Shown in pieces: positions 34,511 to 42,847 of a DNA stretch of 64,000 bases (the first letter of the stretch is position 1; the number at the start of each line of letters is the position of its first letter). The notes under the pieces are model-generated. The model saw only the letters and a list, made by a program, of their open reading frames with translations, was not told where the DNA came from and ran no database searches. Position numbers and translations under genes: made by a program. The DNA comes from Haloferax mediterranei ATCC 33500 (GTDB taxonomy: Archaea; Halobacteriota; Halobacteria; Halobacteriales; Haloferacaceae), in assembly GCF_000306765.2 (NCBI RefSeq), contig NC_017944.1:248001-312000 (forward strand), given 5' to 3'.

Positions 34511-35110
34511 TCAGACGGACCATACGACCACCTCCACGCGGACAACGTTGTAGACGGGACTATCAGGGGCGGCGTCCGGCGCGTAGAAGGACTCCTCCGG
34601 CACCGATTCGAGCGTCGTATTCGTCGAGTTACCGGATGCGTCGAGCAACGCGTCGTCGTCGTACAGCGTGACCGTTCGCGTCGCCCGAACGGCGTCGTCA
34701 CTCGGTGTCCCCTGTCGGACCATCGGTACTCGCTCTTGTTCTCCGCTCGCGTTAGTGTAGACGATGTCTACGTTGAACGTGACGGCGCGGTCCCCGAACG
34801 TCTCGTTCAGTAGCTCTCCGAACGCCGTCGGCGGGCCGCCGGCGACGTAGTACCGCTCGTCTTCCGTCCTGTGGAACGCCCCGTCTGACTCGTCCCAGTA
34901 CAGAAGCGTCGACCGGAGAGAGCCGTTGGCGAACGCGGCGTCGAGTACTCCCACGGCGACGCCGTGTTGCTGTTCGGGAACCTGTTGACTCGCAGTACTC
35001 GCCGTAAGCGGGGTGATTCCGGCCGCCTGCGTGACGAAGACGACGCTCCCGAGGAGGAGCAACGCCGCTGCGACCGATTCCAGTGTGAATGTCTGTGCGC
35101 GGTCCGTCAT
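34511..35110 (-). CDS. Pilin-like membrane protein (operon gene 4)
   Basis: The 199-residue protein starts MTDRAQTFTLESVAAALLLL. The RAQTFTLE motif followed by a helix is a prepilin-like signal. The outer part contains YVAGGPPTAFGELLNETFG. The gene follows its neighbour by one base, in the middle of the pilus operon. Confidence 0.8.
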   Translation of the reverse strand: MTDRAQTFTLESVAAALLLLGSVVFVTQAAGITPLTASTASQQVPEQQHGVAVGVLDAAFANGSLRSTLLYWDESDGAFHRTEDERYYVAGGPPTAFGELLNETFGDRAVTFNVDIVYTNASGEQERVPMVRQGTPSDDAVRATRTVTLYDDDALLDASGNSTNTTLESVPEESFYAPDAAPDSPVYNVVRVEVVVWSV

Positions 35111-35111
35111 A

Positions 35112-35651
35112 TTACCACACCCTCACTTCGAGAATCGCCGGCTGGTCGTCGACCATGACGGTTCGGCGTTCGACCGCAACCGAGCGCTGCTCCTGTGGAA
35201 CCGCCGGTCCGACGGTGAGTGGGTCACTACCGCAGGCACCGACGTCGCCGCCGTTGTAGCAGAGTACCTCCGTATCGGCGTCACCAGAGACGTTCCACTG
35301 GAGAGTGGCGTTCACTTGGTACGTCTGGTCGACACCGACTTGGTCGGAAAGTGGGTCGCTCGTCGAGAACGGACAGCCGCTCCCACCGGTGCCGACGAAG
35401 AACGCGCCGGTACATTCCACGCTGAGGAATCCTGGGTCACCCTCCGCGACGAGAAGCGAGTCCGCGAGCGTCGACGAGACTCGTTCGGCCACGAGTGGTG
35501 TCTCCTGGTCATCGTATGGCGCGAGCAGTTGCGGCATCGCGGCGATGACGAAGGAGAACGCAAAGAGGAAGACGACGATACCGAGAACGAAGTCGATGTT
35601 CGTCTGTCCGCGGTTCTCACCTGACCCCCTGAAGCGGCCACGCAAGCTCAT
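35112..35651 (-). CDS. Pilin-like membrane protein (operon gene 3)
   Basis: The 179-residue protein starts MSLRGRFRGSGENRGQTNID, with GQTNIDFVLGIVVFLFAFSF as the pilin-like signal and helix. Four cysteines in the outer domain (SVECTGAFF, GSGCPF, VLCYN, GACGSD) could form two disulfides. Its start overlaps the pilC stop by 4 nt (ATGA). Confidence 0.82.
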   Translation of the reverse strand: MSLRGRFRGSGENRGQTNIDFVLGIVVFLFAFSFVIAAMPQLLAPYDDQETPLVAERVSSTLADSLLVAEGDPGFLSVECTGAFFVGTGGSGCPFSTSDPLSDQVGVDQTYQVNATLQWNVSGDADTEVLCYNGGDVGACGSDPLTVGPAVPQEQRSVAVERRTVMVDDQPAILEVRVW

Positions 35652-37672
35652 CCGACCACCACCCAGACGAGAAGGGAGATAGTGAGCAGTCCAACGATGT
35701 ACTTCGCGCCCGAGAGGACTCGCGCATCACGCATGTAGCCGCTGACGAGGCCTGTGACGACCGCCTGCAACGTCACTGCGTGGAAGAACAGAAGCGACAG
35801 TAGATTCGCGTCGACGGTCGCCGTGAACGACTCGCTCGCACTCGTCGTCCCTTGCTGGGACGACAGTTGGGCGAGGACATCGATAAAGCGAACCTTCAGG
35901 ATAGCCATGACGCCGAGAAGCGTCAGGTACGTCATCAGGACGATGACTACCTGCATGCGCGTTTGAGAGCGCCGTTCCCGTTCGATGTCGTCTCGGTTCT
36001 CTGCGGCTTGTGCCGCCGTCGTCAACACCGACGAGATCTGGCTGGACGCCTCCTGCGCTTTGGTAATGAGCTTGATGGTGCGCGCCAGCGCCGGAAGCTG
36101 GTACTTGTTGTTGAACACGACGAGCGATTCAGAGATGTTCATCCCGTAGCTGCTTTTCACGTAGATGACTTCGAGTTCCTCCGCGAACCGACCCGAGGAG
36201 GTATCCGCGACTGTCCGAATCGAGTCCAGTAGCGTGAGTCCCGTGTCGTTCGCACTCGAAAGCTTCCGGAGGGCCTCCGAGAGGTTGTCGAGGATGCCGT
36301 ATCGCGAGCGGATGTTCCACTCGTAGAAGACGACGACGGGGATGCCGACTACGAACATCGGGAGATACATGTAGACGAACGTTCCCCAGACCGGGTTGGC
36401 GACGAGACCGTCCCACGTCGTTGGCACCGCGCCCGTCGCGACGGCCACAGTCACCAGCACTACCGCGGCCGGAACCGTGAGCGCGAGCGTGTACGTCGGG
36501 TTGTCCCGGAAGAACAGGTCTGGACGCTTGAGGATGTTGAGCGTGTCGAAGCTCCCCTCTCGGCGCTTGATTCGGTCGAAGATGCTATATCGTCCGGTGA
36601 ACTGCTCGACGAGGCCACGGTTGAATAAGCCGCGACTGGACTCATCTTCAACGGTACGGTCGTCCTTGCTCATCTCCAGTACACCGTCGCCGGGGTCGTC
36701 ATGCATGACGGTCGACATAATGACGACGAAAATCCCACCGAAGAGTGGGATAAGCACGTACACAGTGACGAAGAGGACCAACTCCTGGCCCTGTCCGAGC
36801 ATGCTCAGGACGATGAGGACGATGATGAGGAGCAAGGGGAAAAGCGAGAGGGTGACGAACACCTCCGCGAATAGCTCAAGTGTTTCGAGCGTGGTCTCCT
36901 GTTCCTGTTTGGCAGTCCGGAAGTGTAGCGTCTTCTTGTCGTCGAGGAAGCGCGTCATGTCGCCGCCGCTGTCGATGACCGAGAGCATATCGGTCAGAAA
37001 CTGACTCAGCTCGTCGCTCGGTGTCTCGAACGCCTGCTGGCGTATCGCGGAACGATAGTCAGTGTCGAAATACTCCGTCTCCAGCAGAATCGTCTTGAAC
37101 TCTTGGGCCACCTCGCCGTACGTGTCGTCCGCTTCCGCTATCGCCTCGAATATCTCAAGTTGGTTCATCCCCCCGATGGAGAGTGCGTACATGAACGACA
37201 CCGCATCCGGGAGAAGCATGTTTATCTCGCGGCGACGGCTGCTGGCCCGCAGATACGGCAGCACGATAGCAGTTCCGAAGCCGATACCGAATCCCACGAG
37301 ACCGAACACCAATCCGGTCCCGAATACCAAAAGCGGAACGCGGGCGGCCTCGATAATGGCGAGGACGGTCTCATTCGGGACGGGGACTCCGAGTAACGGC
37401 CCGACGGCAATCGCTTGACTGACGAACAGGATGTACCCGAGGGTTAACCCGGCGAACCAGAGAGCGAACCCCGACGCTGTTCCGACCGCAAGCGCAACCG
37501 AGAGGTACATCTCCACGTTGTACGGCATCCGCGCCTCGCCCAGCTTTCGCTGTACGTCGGCGGCGAATCCGCTGTCTTCACTGAATAGTCGCCGATAGAG
37601 AGGATAGAAGATGTCTCCGATCACCTCCAATCTTCGACCGGCGTAGCCGCCTTCTGCGAAACCAAGGCTCAT
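35648..37672 (-). CDS. pilC: PilC/TadC-type pilus platform protein
   Basis: The 674-residue membrane protein has two T2SF (GspF) domains in tandem. Each consists of a cytoplasmic helical bundle (such as VSFMYALSIGGMNQLEIFEAI, about 152-172, and LRKLSSANDTGLTLLDSIRT in the second half) followed by a pair of long hydrophobic helices. About ten membrane segments are visible. It forms the inner-membrane platform on which PilB acts. It begins 12 nt after the P1/L12-like gene, and the rest of the pilin-like genes follow. Confidence 0.92.
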   Translation of the reverse strand: MSLGFAEGGYAGRRLEVIGDIFYPLYRRLFSEDSGFAADVQRKLGEARMPYNVEMYLSVALAVGTASGFALWFAGLTLGYILFVSQAIAVGPLLGVPVPNETVLAIIEAARVPLLVFGTGLVFGLVGFGIGFGTAIVLPYLRASSRRREINMLLPDAVSFMYALSIGGMNQLEIFEAIAEADDTYGEVAQEFKTILLETEYFDTDYRSAIRQQAFETPSDELSQFLTDMLSVIDSGGDMTRFLDDKKTLHFRTAKQEQETTLETLELFAEVFVTLSLFPLLLIIVLIVLSMLGQGQELVLFVTVYVLIPLFGGIFVVIMSTVMHDDPGDGVLEMSKDDRTVEDESSRGLFNRGLVEQFTGRYSIFDRIKRREGSFDTLNILKRPDLFFRDNPTYTLALTVPAAVVLVTVAVATGAVPTTWDGLVANPVWGTFVYMYLPMFVVGIPVVVFYEWNIRSRYGILDNLSEALRKLSSANDTGLTLLDSIRTVADTSSGRFAEELEVIYVKSSYGMNISESLVVFNNKYQLPALARTIKLITKAQEASSQISSVLTTAAQAAENRDDIERERRSQTRMQVVIVLMTYLTLLGVMAILKVRFIDVLAQLSSQQGTTSASESFTATVDANLLSLLFFHAVTLQAVVTGLVSGYMRDARVLSGAKYIVGLLTISLLVWVVVG

Positions 37673-37684
37673 CTGGTCCTCCTC

Positions 37685-38122
37685 TTACCTACCTTCGGTG
37701 GGTTCGTCGTGACTCGACGGTTCGGCGTCCGTAGGTGGCGTCGTCTCACCGTTTGGCGTCGTCCCGTCGTCAATCCTGGTCCCACCATCGGTAGTCGCCT
37801 CGTCGTCGACCGCCGCCGGTAGGTCGGGGTCGGTCCCTTCGACGATATCGAAGCCCTGATCTGACTCGTCTGCTTCCGGCTCCGCGGCCTCTGCTGTCTC
37901 CCCAGTCTCAGCGGCCTCTGCTGGCTCGGCTCTGGGACTGTCGTCTTCGGGAGCCGCGGCCGCGTACTCGCCGATATCGACGTCTTCGAGTGCCGCAACG
38001 AGTGCCTTTATTCGGGAGGTTGATGATTCGGCACCGGCGGCCTCCAGTACCGCGGTCAGGTTGTCTTCGTTGATCTCTGCGCCCGTCTCGTCCAGCAGTA
38101 GCGTTGCATACGTGTACTTCAT
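37685..38122 (-). CDS. Ribosomal P1/L12-like protein inside the pilus operon
   Basis: The 145-residue protein has an N-terminal domain (about 1-57) that closely resembles archaeal ribosomal stalk protein P1 (L12). It reads MKYTYATLLLDETGAEINED, then NLTAVLEAAG and RIKALVAALEDVDIGEYAAA, matching the helical dimerisation domain that binds P0. The usual hinge and the conserved C-terminal GLGALF(G) peptide that recruits translation GTPases are missing. Instead there is an 85-residue acidic, Pro/Thr-rich tail. Its ATG overlaps the pilB stop (ATGA) and pilC follows 12 nt later, so it is part of the operon. Its role there is unknown. Confidence 0.85.
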   Translation of the reverse strand: MKYTYATLLLDETGAEINEDNLTAVLEAAGAESSTSRIKALVAALEDVDIGEYAAAAPEDDSPRAEPAEAAETGETAEAAEPEADESDQGFDIVEGTDPDLPAAVDDEATTDGGTRIDDGTTPNGETTPPTDAEPSSHDEPTEGR

Positions 38123-40914
38123 GGTTCTTGGTTCGTTGATTCGTCTCCGCTTCGTTCGTCGTCTGTCGGTTCGTCTGGTTGTGTCTCGCCGCCTGTGTCG
38201 GTCGTTCCGCCGTCACCGACCGCCCGGACCTCGCCGTTACTCGCTTCGGACACGGGCGACTCCGCGTCGTCAGGCGCTACGTCGTCCGACTGCAGCAGCG
38301 TCGCGCCGTAGAACATGTCCTGAAGGCGCTCTCGTTGTCCGGGTTCAGCGACGATGTTCTCCGTCTCGGCGATATCCGAGAGGACCGTCGCGAGCGATTT
38401 CGAGGCATGGCCACGATACTCGGAGAACAGTTCTTCGTCGGCCCGTTCGAGGATGGCCTTCGCTCGTTGGTACGTCTCGCTACCGGGGTCGGGTCGGGGG
38501 ACGAGTTCCTCCTTCTCCGGGTCGACGTCGATGACGACGCTCTCCATCTTCCGGAGTTCCCCGAGGTGGTCTTCGAGGCGGTCGTTCGCAATCAGCGTCA
38601 GGATGGTGTCTGGGTCGTTGAGGAACCCCTGTAGCGTCGCGGCGACCTGCGTGTACTCGTTGAAACCGTTCACGACGAGGTACGCGAGGACGACCTCTCG
38701 CTCGAAGAGTTTCCGTTCGAGCGTCTCTTTGTCCCAGCCACGGTCGAACTGTATCTTTCGAAGCGTGTTCGACTTCCCCATCGGCCGGAACTCGTCGTCC
38801 TCGGCGTCCCACTGATAGACGTCCTGAACGTTGATTTCGTCGTTCTCGGGGTCGTAGTGGTTGATTTCGGTGAGCGTCTTGTTCCGCCGAATCTTCCGAC
38901 CCTGGATGCGTGTCTGGGTCTGCACCGAGACGAGGTCGAGCGACGTGAACAGCGTCTTCGAGACGTTGATTGGGTCGGTGGTGAACCGCTTCAGCACCTC
39001 GCTGACGTTGTCGGCGTGGAACGTCGTCAGCGTCGTGTGCCCGGTACTCATCACCTGGAAGAGTGTCCGACCTTCTTCACCGCGGACCTCCCCCATAACG
39101 ATGTAGTCTGGGCGCTGTCGAAGCGCCGCCTCCAGCAAGTCGAACTCGTCGATGTCACCTCTGTCGCTGGTCCCGAACGCGGGACGAGTGACGGAGGCAA
39201 CCCAGTTTCGTTGGGGGAGTTCAACTTCACGAGTGTCCTCGATGGACACGATTTTCGTGTTGTTGGGGATGAAAAGCGAGACGGCGTTGAGCGAGGTTGT
39301 CTTCCCCGATGCCGTGCCGCCTGCGAAGATGAGCGAGCGGTGGTTCTCGATGCAGAGCCACAGGAACGCCATCTGCTCCAGCGAGAACGTCTTCCAGTTG
39401 ATGAGGTCGACCGGCGTGAAGGGGACGTCCTTGAACTGTCGAATGGTGTAGTTCGTCCCGTGGTCGGAGACGGCCTTTCCGAGTGTGAGTTGCGCACGCG
39501 ACCCGTCGGGGAGCGTCGCGTCCACCTGTGGCCGTCGTTGGCTGATGCCTTTGCCGGACCGCTGGGCGAGTTTGACGACGAAGTCGTCGAGCTCCTTCTC
39601 GCCGTGTTCGATGTTCGTGATGAGCTGTTCGTAGTCCGTATGGTAGACGAAGATGGGCGAGTTGTACCCGTCACAGGAGATGTCTTCGACGTTGATGTCG
39701 TGTTTGATGCCGTCGATTCGCTCGTACCCGAGGAAGTCCCGATTGAGCAGGTACAGGAGTTTCTGGACCTGGTATTCGGTTAGGGTATCGGGGTCCTCCG
39801 CGAGAACGACAGGTTCCGGTCGTGCCGAAATTCCGTCGAGCTGGCCCTGCATGGCGTCGCCCGGCGTTTCATCCTCTCCGTTGAGGAGACTCAGCAACCC
39901 ATTGATACGCCTGAGCGGGTTCGTCAGCCCGGACACCTCACCTGCGTACAGGTCATAGCGGTTCAGGAGTCGGTGCGTTTCGCGTTCGAGGACGCTCCGT
40001 CGTTCTTCCTCGGACCCGCGGACGATGACGTCGTCGTCGGAGTACTTGATGGCGGTGCGGAGTTTCTTCGAGAGGAACTCCATCAGCGACCGCTCTATCT
40101 CGTTTTGGTACGGCGACACCAGGTAGTATTTCTTCTCGTTCTCTCGCAGAGAATGGAAGAGAATGACGAAGGCGTAGGGCTTGTCGACCCAGTAGCGTTC
40201 GATTTCGAAGAAGTGGCCCTTCTTGTCCATCGGAACCGATTTCTCGAGGTCGTAGCGATTGGCGAGGGTCGTGTGCCCCTCGCCGGTCGAGAAGAACTCG
40301 TCCTCGTCGAATTCGGGGTTGACGTTGACCGTCCGCTTGTCGACGACTGCTCGCAAGTCCCGAGTGGCGTCTGCCGCGTCGTGGAGACGGTCACCGATAT
40401 CGTCCGGGTCGAATCCGAGATACTCCTCGGGACGGAACGGCACCACCTCTCCCCCTTCGCGCGGGAGAGAGCCGTCTTCGGAGTAGTAGTACTCCCTCTT
40501 GAAGTGCTCCCACGTGTACCTGTCTTTGACGACCGGCGCGTCTCCGAGCCATCGCTCGAATCGGCGGTAAAGCGCCTTTGCACGCCCTGCGGCCGTCTCG
40601 ATTCGGTCGGGGAAACTGTCTGGGTGAAACCCAAGCCACTCACCCGGGTCGAACTCGACCGCATCCCAGTCGGGCGACGACGGGGTTCCCTTCCGTTTTC
40701 GGGAACCGAGTCCGAACAATCCACCGTTCGACGACCCGTTCTTTTCGACGTCGCGGTATGCACGAGCGGCGTCGTATCCGTGTTCGCGCATGAGGTCTGC
40801 CCAGGTGTATTCGCCGACTGTCACCGGCGTGTCCTCTCGGCCGTCGGTCCATCGGGCATGGCCCTTGCTCGCGTCGCTCACACTTCCACCCCCTCGCCGC
40901 TGTGCGGCTCCCAT
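38119..40914 (-). CDS. pilB: PilB-type secretion ATPase
   Basis: The 931-residue protein has an archaeal GspE/PilB ATPase core. Walker A is IFAGGTASGKTTSLNA (about residue 530) and the Asp box is KIVSIEDTREVELP. Walker B is YIVMGEVRGEEG and the His box region is MSTGHTTLTTFHADNV. The N-terminal 400 residues are a long cytoplasmic domain and the last 130 are acidic. It powers pilin insertion by PilC. The ATG at 40914 is reported; a GTG at 40881 after GGGGGTGG is also plausible. Confidence 0.93.
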   Translation of the reverse strand: MGAAQRRGGGSVSDASKGHARWTDGREDTPVTVGEYTWADLMREHGYDAARAYRDVEKNGSSNGGLFGLGSRKRKGTPSSPDWDAVEFDPGEWLGFHPDSFPDRIETAAGRAKALYRRFERWLGDAPVVKDRYTWEHFKREYYYSEDGSLPREGGEVVPFRPEEYLGFDPDDIGDRLHDAADATRDLRAVVDKRTVNVNPEFDEDEFFSTGEGHTTLANRYDLEKSVPMDKKGHFFEIERYWVDKPYAFVILFHSLRENEKKYYLVSPYQNEIERSLMEFLSKKLRTAIKYSDDDVIVRGSEEERRSVLERETHRLLNRYDLYAGEVSGLTNPLRRINGLLSLLNGEDETPGDAMQGQLDGISARPEPVVLAEDPDTLTEYQVQKLLYLLNRDFLGYERIDGIKHDINVEDISCDGYNSPIFVYHTDYEQLITNIEHGEKELDDFVVKLAQRSGKGISQRRPQVDATLPDGSRAQLTLGKAVSDHGTNYTIRQFKDVPFTPVDLINWKTFSLEQMAFLWLCIENHRSLIFAGGTASGKTTSLNAVSLFIPNNTKIVSIEDTREVELPQRNWVASVTRPAFGTSDRGDIDEFDLLEAALRQRPDYIVMGEVRGEEGRTLFQVMSTGHTTLTTFHADNVSEVLKRFTTDPINVSKTLFTSLDLVSVQTQTRIQGRKIRRNKTLTEINHYDPENDEINVQDVYQWDAEDDEFRPMGKSNTLRKIQFDRGWDKETLERKLFEREVVLAYLVVNGFNEYTQVAATLQGFLNDPDTILTLIANDRLEDHLGELRKMESVVIDVDPEKEELVPRPDPGSETYQRAKAILERADEELFSEYRGHASKSLATVLSDIAETENIVAEPGQRERLQDMFYGATLLQSDDVAPDDAESPVSEASNGEVRAVGDGGTTDTGGETQPDEPTDDERSGDESTNQEP

Positions 40915-41176
40915 AACTCGTTCTGTTCTCTCCGGCGGAAGCGGTCCTCTATGACCGAATCTCCCCTGCCGGACCGTGTCCGTATCTCAATGTTCATAGT
41001 TCTCTCACCACACTCCGAGACGGGCGGTCGCCAGCTCCGTGTCGTCTCGGCGTGTCTATCAGTTCTGGAACCTGTATCTGGATTGTAATAGTCACATTAA
41101 CCGACTATATGGAATCACTGAATGAAGGTCGGGAAGCTGAACGAAGATTCGGACGCAATGGCGTCAGCCATCGCCC

Positions 41177-41800
41177 TCAGACGATATTTCGGCTGACGTC
41201 GACGTCCACGCTGGTCGTTAGAGTGAGTTTAATGATGTCTTCAAGCGCGTGTCCACCGCGGAATTTCGGGACCATGAGTGTGTTCTCGACGCTATCCCCG
41301 CGTCGTTCGGTCGAGAGCTTGAACACCGTGTCGGCGACGTACTCGGTGACGTCACGCCGGGGCGGGACGTGCTGACCGTCCAGGCAGTGGAAGAAACCGA
41401 TGGAGTTCGCGTCGTCGAGACCGTCGCGAAGTTCGTTCAAGAAGTCCCAGTATTGGGTTGGTGGGAGTTGCTCGAACGGCTCTGTGGGGTCGACGATGAG
41501 CGTCGAGGAACTGGGGAGTTCTGCGACCAGTTCGAGGAGATATTCGTCCGGCGCAGTGTTTTCCATCGGAACGACATCGACATTGTCGCCCCCCAGCCCC
41601 AACGTCGCCATGACATCTCGGACGTCATCGGCAGTACGGATGGTGGTGAGATACAGCGTCGGGCGGGCTGACGCGAGTTCGTACAGTAGCAGTTCGGACT
41701 GGCTAGCCGGCGGTGCCAACACGGCAGTGATGCTTCCAGCGGGGATTCCACCGTTCAACTCCCTGTCGAGGAGTTCGATGCCAGTTTCGAGCGCGGTCAT
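41177..41800 (-). CDS. RecA/KaiC-like protein with degenerate Walker A
   Basis: The 207-residue protein begins like KaiC-type ATPases, TGIELLDRELNGGIPAGSI (about 6-24), but the P-loop reads LAPPASQSELLLYELA, with no Gly-Lys-Thr. The Walker B strand STLIVDPTEPFEQ is present in form. It resembles the haloarchaeal 'HTR-like' proteins (recalled). Loss of the P-loop lysine suggests a regulatory or scaffold role rather than an ATPase. It lies just upstream of pilB on the same strand, separated by 262 nt. Confidence 0.75.
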   Translation of the reverse strand: MTALETGIELLDRELNGGIPAGSITAVLAPPASQSELLLYELASARPTLYLTTIRTADDVRDVMATLGLGGDNVDVVPMENTAPDEYLLELVAELPSSSTLIVDPTEPFEQLPPTQYWDFLNELRDGLDDANSIGFFHCLDGQHVPPRRDVTEYVADTVFKLSTERRGDSVENTLMVPKFRGGHALEDIIKLTLTTSVDVDVSRNIV

Positions 41801-42346
41801 CGACCGACCGCCTCCGCGGACTGCAGGACACGCTGACCGCTTCGAGTATTGTGTCTCATGCGTGATCGGACCTTCGACAGGTGGTCATATTGTTACACGT
41901 CAGATTCCACCAGTCAGATTGTTGGTACGAACCCCGGACAGAACTGTTCGACCGATAAACTGGGGGACTGAAACGCTCGCTCAATGGATATCGACGGCGA
42001 TTACCGTACTTGCGGGTTAGATACCGGTTAGCCTCCGTTAAACGGGTTGCGGAACTTGCCGTGAAGCCCGTTAGGCAGGCCCAGAAGAATCTCAGTTCAT
42101 CTTGGATACCAGTTTTTCGAGAATTATAGATCTAATTACAATGCAGGTATCGCGCATCGTGTCAACTGCACCCATGTGCCGAACGTTACGACAGCAGTCG
42201 GAAGCTGGCTGGGGGGGTACGCCAGTCGTCCAGACGCGGACGGCGGGCAGTAGTCGTCGGGCGAGTCACGCTCGCCCGTCCCGGGACTTCCGATGCGAGC
42301 TGTCGTCCGCGTCCGGCCACTCGCGGTGTACCAACAGGAACGAACA
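41801..42346. other. 546-nt gap before the second pilin
   Basis: No gene is supported. AT-rich stretches (about 42115-42145, TTATAGATCTAATTACAATG) could hold a promoter. A GC-rich stretch precedes the pilin ATG. Confidence 0.4.
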
Positions 42347-42757
42347 ATGAAACTACTCGAACTGTTCCAAACGGACGAACGGGCGGTATCACCCGTCCTC
42401 GGTGTCGCACTACTAATCGCAATGACAGTCATCCTCGCTGGCGTCGTCGGCTTCGTCGCCCTCGGCGTGAACGCCGGAAGCTCGGATGCACCACAAGCCA
42501 GTCTCGAATTCAAAGAGAATGACACGTCGAACATCGACATGTATCATCAGGGCGGAGACAATATCGAGACCAGTAATGTTGTGGTGAAAGTTAACGGCAC
42601 GGATGCTACTTACACCGGATGGTCGTCGGACAAGTTCACGACCGGTGACGTGGCACAGGACGTTGCCGCTGCGAACGCTGATACTCGAATCACCATCTCC
42701 TGGGAAGACCCGAGCAGCGACCGAGTCGTCCAACTCGCCGAGTACACGGTCGAATAA
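42347..42757 (+). CDS. PilA-type type IV pilin, second copy
   Basis: The 136-residue protein starts MKLLELFQTDERAVSPVLGV. The class III prepilin signal is DERA followed by VSPVLG, and the helix is ALLIAMTVILAGVVGFVAL. The H-domain differs from the conserved Haloferax PilA sequence (VLGVALLIA rather than VIGVILMVA), so it may belong to a different pilus. ATG 42347 begins the signal; the longer frame to 42293 is rejected. The large pilin-like protein follows. Confidence 0.92.
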   Translation: MKLLELFQTDERAVSPVLGVALLIAMTVILAGVVGFVALGVNAGSSDAPQASLEFKENDTSNIDMYHQGGDNIETSNVVVKVNGTDATYTGWSSDKFTTGDVAQDVAAANADTRITISWEDPSSDRVVQLAEYTVE

Positions 42758-42847
42758 CGACGGTATCGAACTGAACTAACAACCTCGTGCGGTCTTTCGG
42801 CCGGCCATCCGCGACACAGCGGACCCGGGCCAGCCTTCACCATCATT

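Noticed and set aside
39973..41088. 371-residue plus-strand frame opposite pilB
   Set aside because: It is the antisense shadow of the PilB ATPase and has no recognisable domain.
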